Shown piece by piece: positions 1-5,714 of a DNA stretch of 6,548 nucleotides. The DNA is from Flavobacteriales bacterium UBA1993 (GTDB taxonomy: Bacteria > Bacteroidota > Bacteroidia > Flavobacteriales_G > Salibacteraceae), in NCBI GenBank assembly GCA_002336485.1, contig DDCZ01000030.1, forward strand, positions 1 through 6,548. Reading direction: 5' to 3'. Position numbers and translations under genes: made by a program. Each line of letters begins with the position of its first letter. Positions within the stretch are counted from its first letter, which is position 1. The notes below the pieces were generated by a model. That model did not search any database. It was not told where the DNA came from and worked only from the letters and a program-made list of their open reading frames with translations.

Positions 1-300
1 CTCCCAGGTTAGCGATCGCTGGCTGATGCCTGCATTGTTGACAAGGACGTCTACCTCATTTATGGAACCTTGATGTGCGGTGCACTGAGAAGTAATGGAG
101 TTCGAATCACTCACATCCATTTGCAGGACGAGATGCTTTTCTGGATTTGGAAGGCTCTGCTTTAAAGTCTCTAAAGACTCTTTTCTTCGGCTACTTAGGA
201 TCAGCGTTGCACCCTTGGCAGCGAGCTCTTTTGCTGTTGCTTCACCAATGCCGCTGGATGCTCCAGTGATCCAAACCGTTTTATTTTTCCAAAATTCCAA
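1..300 (-). CDS. Short-chain dehydrogenase/reductase (SDR), N-terminal part, runs off the left edge
   Basis: Reading the minus strand gives the Rossmann-fold N-terminus of a classical SDR. Visible landmarks are the cofactor-binding motif TGASSGIG about 12 residues from the start, a paired arginine (SSRR) at the end of the second strand that usually indicates NADP(H) over NAD(H), an MDV acidic site contacting the adenine, and the NNAG motif of the fourth strand. NNAG continues as ISQRS, as in the DHRS7-like branch of SDRs. The catalytic Ser, Tyr and Lys lie beyond the window, so substrate cannot be judged. The frame has no ATG between its upstream stop and the TGASSGIG motif. I place the start at TTG 298-300, which gives the family-like opening MEFWKNK; TTG at 319-321 is the alternative and would add seven residues. 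The gene is divergent from the one at 373. The SDR family call is secure; the start is not. Confidence 0.88.
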   Translation of the reverse strand, partial: MEFWKNKTVWITGASSGIGEATAKELAAKGATLILSSRRKESLETLKQSLPNPEKHLVLQMDVSDSNSITSQCTAHQGSINEVDVLVNNAGISQRSLTWE

Positions 301-356
301 TCCAGGGATATTCTGATGCAAACCAAGTGGTTTTTGGTCAATTACCACATATATTA

Positions 357-364
357 GTTGCAAC
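357..364. promoter_or_regulatory. Perfect 8-bp palindrome in the divergent spacer
   Basis: GTTGCAAC is a perfect palindrome lying between the SDR gene and the gene at 373, nine bases before the TTG start of the latter. Partly overlapping it on the plus strand is TATATTAG (350-357), which matches the Bacteroidota -7 consensus TAnnTTTG at all but one position, but no well-spaced -33 TTG accompanies it. An operator or promoter here is a guess; an 8-bp palindrome can easily occur by chance. Confidence 0.2.
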
Positions 365-372
365 GCATTTAA

Positions 373-744
373 TTGACCCCCGCATTGAATTTAGAAACCC
401 GCTATCAGAGTATTACAAACGATGAATTGATTGGAATCATTGAAAGCCCAGAAGGCGATTATACCGATGCGGCCATTGACGTAGCCAGAGTTGAGATGAA
501 GAGTCGAGGCCTTTCTGAGGAAGACATGCGTTCCATTTCTCGTAAGCTGTTGACGGAACGGATGCGCACATACTTGGATGGGTTTAACGTGATCAACGAC
601 AAACTTGTCTTGCCAAAAAGCCGAATACTGAACACCGAAGAGGTGCAAGCATTGTTTACAACCGTGTTTACCCAATGGAAACATGAAAACGATGACATGA
701 TCCCCGATGGTTGGCAATACGTGCTCGCGGCAGGGTTTGGGTAA
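373..744 (+). CDS. Small uncharacterised protein with a Bacteroidota-type N-terminal helical motif (123 aa)
   Basis: I do not recognise a named family. The first 50 residues follow a pattern I associate with small Bacteroidota proteins: YQS.TNDEL..IIE at residues 10-23, an aspartate/tyrosine turn, then a helix IDVARVEMKSRGLSEEDM (residues 35-52). That arrangement is likely a small helical module. The remainder is hydrophilic and ends in GWQYVLAAGFG, which looks like the beginning of a hydrophobic helix that stops abruptly, so the protein may be C-terminally shortened. Translation must begin at a non-ATG codon: an in-frame TAA sits at 370-372 directly before TTG 373, and the first in-frame ATG is about 40 codons later. 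No Shine-Dalgarno sequence is seen. It converges on gldM with a 35-bp gap. I prefer this frame to the opposite-strand ORFs because those give Cys/His-rich, non-domain-like proteins. Function unknown. Confidence 0.65.
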   Translation: MTPALNLETRYQSITNDELIGIIESPEGDYTDAAIDVARVEMKSRGLSEEDMRSISRKLLTERMRTYLDGFNVINDKLVLPKSRILNTEEVQALFTTVFTQWKHENDDMIPDGWQYVLAAGFG

Positions 745-779
745 TGGCAGTCAGCGATTGCCGCCAACTGCCGATTCAA

Positions 780-2411
780 TTATTTTATCGTGATCACGAT
801 TGGACCAAGTTCGTGCTCCACGCCATCGTCTCCCTTCGCCTTGATTTTTGAGAAGGTCACTTTTGAGCCTGTGGGCAACGCCCGTAAAACAATCTTTTGT
901 TCGTTCGAAAACTTGTTGGATTCTGTGGCAGGATCAACAATGTTACCTTGATACTTAGCACTCATTTCAAAGGACTCAACTTTGCAAATCAGTTGAAATT
1001 CAAAGTCATCGGCATACAATGCTCGGATTCCCTGCATCGCAATGATTTCAGGTCCGCTCATTCTTCCGGTGGTCGTTACCTCCCCAATCTTAGCATACGG
1101 CTTGGGTAAACGCTTCACACGGAATTTTTCGCGACCCATTTCGCGGGTTCTGCCATCACCGAGATCGGCCACTACAACAACCTCTGCTGTGGTAGGGCTA
1201 TTTTTCGAAACGTTTACTTCAAAGGCACCATCGCCTATTGGGCGCAGACTGCTGCCACCTGTGATGGAAACACGCAGGTTTTCATTTGGTACTCCGGGCG
1301 CACTTACCTTAATTGGGTTTTTGATTCCCTTATAGAGCACGTTCATTTTTGTCGGCGCCACAGTCAAGCTAGGTTTGGCCACCAAGTATTCGCTCTTAAA
1401 CGGATAGTCTTTAGTAGTGCCATCGTTGCGCTTCATTTTAATCACGCCTTCGTATGTTTTGAAGCCTTCACTTGTGGTTGTCGATACCATTTTGCCAAGA
1501 CCTTGCTCTACAACCAATGAATCGGCACGTTGGAAATCACCCGAAGTTGGATCCGTATTTCCGAGAAGCATTTCGGGCTGTTCCGTGCTGCTGAAAGCAG
1601 CCAAGAACACATCCGCCTCGTAGTTTTCTCCGAGGAGCACATAGTTCGACCTAGGGATTACCTTGGCGGCGATGGTGTCGAACTTAAATGCATCCACAGA
1701 GATATTATCGTAAAGTGCTTTGAGGGCATCGGTTTCGGTAGCGCGTATGTCGGCCTGAATTTTTGTCAAGTTGGTGATGCACGCCGCCAGTGGTAGGTGG
1801 TAGAAATTACCGACTTCCCATGGTTCTAGAAGGCCTTCGCCGTTTGGAACTTCTTTCAGAGCCAAGTCATTCTCAATCTTTGAAATGAAGTCAGCATCCT
1901 TGCTTGGGTCGAACTGATCAACTATTGAGCTCCGGAACGATTCAATTTTATCTCGAAGTTCGGTTGCGGTGAATGCACCGGTAACTGGAAAGGCTGCTTC
2001 CGATCCAATGAGCATTTGGGTTGGGATGTCGTAGTTGTCTTTCTGACTCACGTTTCGAAGCAAGTACATGGAATCGGGCATGGTTTCGTCATACCCTTCA
2101 GTACCATCAATGAGGTGATTTTTCAGTGATTCCACATAGTCGTTAAATTCGGTAGCCTCGGATTTCACAATTAGTGCACGGTCGTAGAAGGGCCGGGTCT
2201 TTTGTTCATCTACGGCAAGTTGGGCTTTGAATTGCGCCATGACAGATTCGCTTTTGTTTTCAAGCGTATTGTTGGTCGACACCAATCCATCGTTGATGAT
2301 CACAAAGGCATTGAGTAGGTCCTTGCTTACGTTGAGTGCGAGTAGTGCTGTGAGTACGAGATACATCATTCCGATCATCCGTTGTCTGGGGGTTTCTTTT
2401 CCTGAAGCCAT
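780..2411 (-). CDS. gldM: GldM/PorM-family gliding motility and type IX secretion protein (543 aa), orphan copy
   Basis: GldM is the inner-membrane-anchored, periplasm-spanning part of the GldL-GldM proton-driven motor that powers T9SS export and gliding. The N-terminus (GKETPRQRMIGMMYLVLTAL, residues 4-23) is diagnostic: a short cytoplasmic segment, Arg9 where the motor arginine that pairs with a GldL glutamate is expected, and one transmembrane helix at about 12-35. The periplasmic part follows the four-domain plan: a helical D1 with coiled-coil character (about 40-225, including W198...LPLAACITNLTKIQADIRATE), D2 (about 240-340), D3 opening with KPSLTVAPTKMNVLYKGIKNPI (346-367; split here as KPSLTVAP and KMNVLYKGIKNPI), and a C-terminal D4 (about 437-543). 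Length is close to typical GldM (about 510-540 aa). Start ATG 2409-2411; no clear Shine-Dalgarno or TAnnTTTG promoter upstream. Unusually there is no gldL before it (the next gene is divergent) and no gldN after it (the next gene converges), so it may be a paralogue rather than the core-operon copy. The symbol denotes family. Confidence 0.9.
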   Translation of the reverse strand: MASGKETPRQRMIGMMYLVLTALLALNVSKDLLNAFVIINDGLVSTNNTLENKSESVMAQFKAQLAVDEQKTRPFYDRALIVKSEATEFNDYVESLKNHLIDGTEGYDETMPDSMYLLRNVSQKDNYDIPTQMLIGSEAAFPVTGAFTATELRDKIESFRSSIVDQFDPSKDADFISKIENDLALKEVPNGEGLLEPWEVGNFYHLPLAACITNLTKIQADIRATETDALKALYDNISVDAFKFDTIAAKVIPRSNYVLLGENYEADVFLAAFSSTEQPEMLLGNTDPTSGDFQRADSLVVEQGLGKMVSTTTSEGFKTYEGVIKMKRNDGTTKDYPFKSEYLVAKPSLTVAPTKMNVLYKGIKNPIKVSAPGVPNENLRVSITGGSSLRPIGDGAFEVNVSKNSPTTAEVVVVADLGDGRTREMGREKFRVKRLPKPYAKIGEVTTTGRMSGPEIIAMQGIRALYADDFEFQLICKVESFEMSAKYQGNIVDPATESNKFSNEQKIVLRALPTGSKVTFSKIKAKGDDGVEHELGPIVITIK

Positions 2412-2759
2412 GTTGTTGCTGTTTTAAGTGTTAGACTGAATGGACACACCTCTTCCATTCACCTTCAAGAAGAGAAGGCGCATCGGCACTCCGGATTGTG
2501 CCTGTAGTTCATTGAAACAGGATGTGGTACCGATCGTGATCCAATGCGAGAATGTGTCGCTTTAACTATAAAATGAGCGGACGGTGCAGAAGGAACAGAA
2601 GAGGGGAGTTTATTCTACGAATGGGTTTCAGAATTCGATAAAACTCTAAAATCAGGATGCTGAGTTTGCTGGCACTTAAAGCAATAGCTTTGAATCGTAC
2701 ATTGTGAAAACCAACGTTCACTGATTCATCTTATACGATGAGTTAGCGACTAGATCGAC
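2412..2759. other. 348-bp intergenic region between gldM and the glycosyltransferase gene
   Basis: This divergent spacer must hold the promoters of both flanking genes. On the plus strand I see one candidate promoter (2665-2692, listed separately). On the minus strand no good TAnnTTTG element is seen for gldM. Two small inverted repeats are present: CCTTC/GAAGG at 2462-2466 and 2474-2478, and CCTGT..TTC/GAAACAGG at 2501-2521 (8 bp with a 2-base bulge); neither is followed by a T run. A 41-codon plus-strand ORF at 2440-2565 lacks a ribosome binding site and recognisable features, so I do not call it. I see no tRNA, riboswitch or mobile element. Confidence 0.6.
2665..2692 (+). promoter_or_regulatory. 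Candidate Bacteroidota promoter (TTTG ... TAGCTTTG) for the glycosyltransferase gene
   Basis: TAGCTTTG at 2685-2692 is an exact match to the Bacteroidota -7 element TAnnTTTG. A TTTG at 2665-2668 could serve as the -33 element, but the 16-base spacing is a few bases shorter than usual. Transcription would start near 2698 and give a leader of roughly 60 bases before the ATG at 2760. It is in the right place and orientation; the spacing is the weak point. Confidence 0.4.
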
Positions 2760-4463
2760 ATGCATGGATACACCAAAATAGCCATTGAACGCATCGTGTT
2801 TGCTTTGCTGCTTGCGCTAATTGTTTTGATGACATTGGTACGGGCGTATTTAATACCACCAACCCAAGATGAGGTCATCTCATTTTTTGAATACGCCATT
2901 TCAGATTCCAGTTGGATGCTGGATACACGGACTTCGAACAATCATCTCTTAAACACCATTCTTGGAAAAGCATGTACACTGCTTTTTGGGCTGAATATGT
3001 TCGCGTTTCGCTTGACCAATGTTTTGGCATTGATCCTCTATGGATTGGGAGTTTGGAGAATTGGGTCGAGGCTAAAATTTGAGATGAAGTGGTTGCTCAT
3101 GATCAACTTATTATTTGCCTATCCCATCATTGAATATTTTGGGCTTGCGCGTGGTTACGGAATTTCGTTCGCCTTTTTGCTTTTGCAGTTGAGCTACTTA
3201 TTGGAATATGTGACGCAGCGTAAACTCAAGGATCTTTACCTCTCTGTTTTATGCTTGGGATTGGCTGTGTTTGCAAACTTGGGACTGACAGTTCACTTGG
3301 TTGTAAGTCTTGGGGTCATGGTTTTATCTAATATGCTGCCGATGCAAAGACCCAAGTATTGGTTTCCAGTCGTTTGTAGTGGAGTGTTCGTTGTTATTTT
3401 TGGCACCATTGGCTCTGGGCTGAATCGCAACAATGAATTATACTTCGGACAGAGCGCGGGGTTTTATAATACTACCGTTGACTCTTTGCTCAACATGTTC
3501 GAATATTCAACGGACTCCGTCCTAACTGTTTTGTTTCTGGGTTCACTTCTTGTTTTAGTTGCGTTGTCAGTTTTGAGTGATTTACCCCCCCGAAGAACAG
3601 AATTTACTTCTTCTCCAAAATCAATACTGTGCTTGGTATTCGCTTTGAACGTCCTAGGTACCATCTGCTTGGCGGAGGCGTTTGACATCAACTATCCATC
3701 AGAAAGGGTCGGCCTCTACTTTGTAATTCTTTTTCTTCTCCATTCGGCATTTGCTATTAATGAGGTCAGGTGGAAATCGCTGCGGATCGGGATTCTCTCG
3801 GCCAATATTGTTTTAACTATTGGAATTTTGACGCACACAACCATGGCATTTTCGCTAGAAAAATCGGGAGTGGAGCCCTTCGCCCACTTAAGTGCAAATA
3901 GTTTTAAGCGGATCGCTGCAGCGAGCGAAGTGGAAGAAATATTGCCAATTGTAAGTGGTGACGAACGGTTGTCATTCGCCTATCGATATTATTCGTTTAT
4001 CAATGATGCCCGCGTTAATCCAATTATAAATGGGGTTGGAAATAGCGAAGAAGATCTGAGCTCTGAATTGATTGATTTGGAAGGCCTAGAGGTCTATTTG
4101 GAACAAAAATTATCGAGAGCGGAATGGATCGATATTAAAGCTGACTATGTGACCCTCTCAAAGTTCGCGGTGCAAGATTCTGGAGAATACGTATTGACCT
4201 TAGACATCGAATTGGAAGCGGATGATAAGCCGAAGGTGGCATTGGTTTTAACGGTAGTCCATGAATCGGATGACAAGGAGATTTATTACGAAGCGCAACG
4301 CATCGACGGTCTGCTCAAACACGACGCTTGTACAAAAATGCGGTCATATAAACTACGGTTCGAAGAGCCGGTGGAGGTGCATTTCTATCTATTCAATATA
4401 GAAGAGAAGCGTTTTACAGTTCATGCTGTGGAGAATCGAATCTTGAGGGTTATCAAGACTTAA
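2760..4463 (+). CDS. GT-C fold membrane glycosyltransferase, family-39-like, with extracytoplasmic C-terminal domain (567 aa)
   Basis: The first ~360 residues form about 11 hydrophobic segments (roughly 11-28, 70-97, 109-125, 134-150, 158-172, 174-192, 201-218, 253-271, 288-303, 317-334, 343-361). Motifs fit polyprenyl-phosphate-sugar-dependent GT-C enzymes related to the dolichyl-phosphate-mannose/ArnT type: an acidic pair D37-E38 in the first outer loop, where the catalytic Asp normally lies; NNHLLNT at 60-66 followed by LFG...FAFRLTN; LARGYG at 129-134; and YPSERVGLYF at 312-321. Such enzymes transfer a lipid-linked sugar on the periplasmic face of the inner membrane. Residues ~370-567 are soluble; about 455-567 alternate hydrophobic residues as in a beta-sandwich, possibly acceptor or sugar binding. 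Start ATG 2760; no Shine-Dalgarno. It stands alone, divergent from gldM and convergent with the next gene. Donor and acceptor cannot be told. A run of seven C at 3585-3591 lies in the loop between segments 8 and 9. An O-antigen-ligase-like or uncharacterised membrane protein is a less likely alternative. Confidence 0.72.
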   Translation: MHGYTKIAIERIVFALLLALIVLMTLVRAYLIPPTQDEVISFFEYAISDSSWMLDTRTSNNHLLNTILGKACTLLFGLNMFAFRLTNVLALILYGLGVWRIGSRLKFEMKWLLMINLLFAYPIIEYFGLARGYGISFAFLLLQLSYLLEYVTQRKLKDLYLSVLCLGLAVFANLGLTVHLVVSLGVMVLSNMLPMQRPKYWFPVVCSGVFVVIFGTIGSGLNRNNELYFGQSAGFYNTTVDSLLNMFEYSTDSVLTVLFLGSLLVLVALSVLSDLPPRRTEFTSSPKSILCLVFALNVLGTICLAEAFDINYPSERVGLYFVILFLLHSAFAINEVRWKSLRIGILSANIVLTIGILTHTTMAFSLEKSGVEPFAHLSANSFKRIAAASEVEEILPIVSGDERLSFAYRYYSFINDARVNPIINGVGNSEEDLSSELIDLEGLEVYLEQKLSRAEWIDIKADYVTLSKFAVQDSGEYVLTLDIELEADDKPKVALVLTVVHESDDKEIYYEAQRIDGLLKHDACTKMRSYKLRFEEPVEVHFYLFNIEEKRFTVHAVENRILRVIKT

Positions 4464-4500
4464 GAGATCTCGACGACTAAAATGGAAACAGATTACCCCT

Positions 4501-4827
4501 TCAGTCCTTCTTCGAATCTAGCTTAAGTGCTTTCAAAAGCTTCTCGTTGAAGTTTGATTGGGGCTGTTGCTTTGCTACGAATTCCCCAATGATTTCTTCG
4601 GCTTGTCCGGCTGTTACACATGGCAGTGATTCTCCCTTAACGGAAAGTTCAATCTGTGCAGGATGTTTCATCGAGTAGCTTTTCTCCTCTGGTGCCAATG
4701 CCTTTAAGATGTCTTTAATGACATAATACGTCGTGCCAGCGTGGGAAACGGAGCGGGAACCTTTAAGAATACTTGTCAGCGTTTTCACTATTGGGGTCTT
4801 GTTGGTCGAACGTCTTTCTGTTTTCAC
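4501..4827 (-). CDS. Small uncharacterised protein, faintly BRO-N/antirepressor-like (108 aa)
   Basis: No named family is recognised with confidence. The N-terminus is basic (KTERRSTNK), followed by a compact region TTYYVIKDILKAL (residues 32-44), SYSMKHPAQIELSVKG (49-64) and LPCVTAGQAEEIIGEF (68-83), then a lysine-rich tail. The order 'Y-[YF]-x-x-x-D-[IV]-x-x-x-L, basic segment, short strand, helix' faintly recalls the BRO-N fold of phage-type antirepressors and might mean DNA binding; this is weak inference. The frame has no ATG start: GTG 4825-4827 is used, with an in-frame TGA 18 bases upstream. The only Shine-Dalgarno-like site (AGAGGTG) sits before an out-of-frame ATG at 4839-4841, whose 5-codon ORF ends in the overlap GTGA. 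It lies 41 bp downstream of the propeller gene on the same strand and may be cotranscribed with it. The gene call is moderately sure, the start is not. Confidence 0.6.
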   Translation of the reverse strand: MKTERRSTNKTPIVKTLTSILKGSRSVSHAGTTYYVIKDILKALAPEEKSYSMKHPAQIELSVKGESLPCVTAGQAEEIIGEFVAKQQPQSNFNEKLLKALKLDSKKD

Positions 4828-4834
4828 AAAAGTA
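4827..4834 (-). promoter_or_regulatory. Exact TAnnTTTG element overlapping the start of the 4501-4827 gene
   Basis: On the minus strand TACTTTTG matches the Bacteroidota -7 consensus exactly, but its last base is the first base of the GTG start codon. If it is a real promoter, the transcript would begin inside the annotated reading frame and translation would have to start later, for example at the in-frame GTG at codon 14. No -33 TTG is seen at the expected distance, so chance occurrence is quite possible. Confidence 0.2.
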
Positions 4835-4868
4835 TATCCATTTCACCTCTGTGGGCGCAGATGATTCG

Positions 4869-5642
4869 CTAGTGTTTGACAACTTTCACTGCCTTCGCTT
4901 GTTCCTCCGTTTTTAAGACAATAGTATAGACTCCTGCGTCCAATTGATTTAAGTCAAGGTCAATGATACTTGCGTTTGACGCTGTCCGATGCACCATGCT
5001 GCCAGTAACATCAAATACCACCACATCCTTCTGTCCATCGATATTTGTCTCCAGTTGAACCATTCCTGACGTGGGATTGGGATAAATCGAAAATGATGAT
5101 TCGGATGATAAATTCTCTATACCCAATGGAGTAGAGAGTTTTAAGAGAAACGTATTCTTTAAATAGAATCCATCGATTCTGCCCGTTACATATACATCAC
5201 CGATGGAGCCCACATGAAAGTCAATGAAATGATGGTCTATCGTATCAGACTTAAAAAAGGCATGGCTGCCAATTTTATTACCTGATTGATTTAGTTGGAA
5301 GATCTGAAATGATGATTCATAGTCATGTCGATAGGCGGTGTCTACTACACAATAATGATGTCCCAAGGCGTCCGACTGCAGACCGCTTCTTAAGAAATGA
5401 TGATCAAGACTGGTCGACCAACTAGCTGCACCGTGCTTATCAAATTGTTGCAGCGAATACATCTGGTCATAATAGTTTGCGTTTGAATGGGCAACGATCA
5501 CGGCACCGTTCTCAAGCGTTGAGATACCAGCAAGACTCGCTCTAGGATCTGATTCAGTTCGGATCACTTCGTGAAACAACACGTTTCCATCGAAGTCAAA
5601 TTTCATCAAATTGGTGCTCCCCGTATATTTATAATAGGCCAT
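4869..5642 (-). CDS. C-terminal half of the interrupted propeller protein, with T9SS type A sorting domain (257 aa from the first ATG)
   Basis: The portion after the stop stays open from 5714 down to 4869; the first ATG is at 5640-5642. It holds the remaining repeats, with turns DFDGNVLF, FDKHGAASW and LNQSGNKIG, then IGDVYVTG as the outer strand of the last blade. The last 75 residues form a T9SS type A sorting domain: YPNPTSG (187-193 of this fragment), VVVFDVTGSMV, a central LDLNQLDAGVYTIVL, and a basic terminus KAVKVVKH. The sorting domain directs cargo through the outer-membrane translocon, where it is normally removed. Without the upstream signal peptide this fragment cannot enter the periplasm, so as a separate gene it makes no sense. 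There is no Shine-Dalgarno near ATG 5640-5642. The TAG stop is followed after 41 bp by the next gene on the strand. Confidence 0.7.
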   Translation of the reverse strand: MAYYKYTGSTNLMKFDFDGNVLFHEVIRTESDPRASLAGISTLENGAVIVAHSNANYYDQMYSLQQFDKHGAASWSTSLDHHFLRSGLQSDALGHHYCVVDTAYRHDYESSFQIFQLNQSGNKIGSHAFFKSDTIDHHFIDFHVGSIGDVYVTGRIDGFYLKNTFLLKLSTPLGIENLSSESSFSIYPNPTSGMVQLETNIDGQKDVVVFDVTGSMVHRTASNASIIDLDLNQLDAGVYTIVLKTEEQAKAVKVVKH

Positions 5643-5714
5643 ATTGATCGTTTCTGATGCGTGATCAACCTTTATCGGTGCAACGTCAGAACCAGAGAGT
5701 GAATCAATGTCTTG

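Noticed and set aside
95..316. Plus-strand ORF opposite the SDR gene
   Set aside because: The minus strand encodes clear SDR motifs (TGASSGIG, NNAG), so this is a shadow.
746..772. Inverted repeat GGCAGT/ACTGCC between the convergent gene at 373 and gldM, as a bidirectional terminator
   Set aside because: Only six pairs with a 15-base loop and no T run on either side; not enough for an intrinsic terminator.
391..779. Two minus-strand ORFs (391-717 and 459-779) over the small gene at 373
   Set aside because: They give Cys/His-rich proteins without domain-like patterns, while the plus-strand frame shows a charged, helix-forming sequence with family-like motifs.
2440..2565. 41-codon plus-strand ORF beginning MDTPLPFTFKKRRR in the gldM upstream region
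   Set aside because: No Shine-Dalgarno, no promoter element at the right distance, no recognisable pattern; a frame of this length arises by chance.
5640..5642. Independent start of a separate sorting-domain gene at the internal ATG
   Set aside because: No ribosome binding site or signal peptide, and the 50-residue repeat spacing continues unbroken through the upstream stop, so this ATG is an internal methionine.
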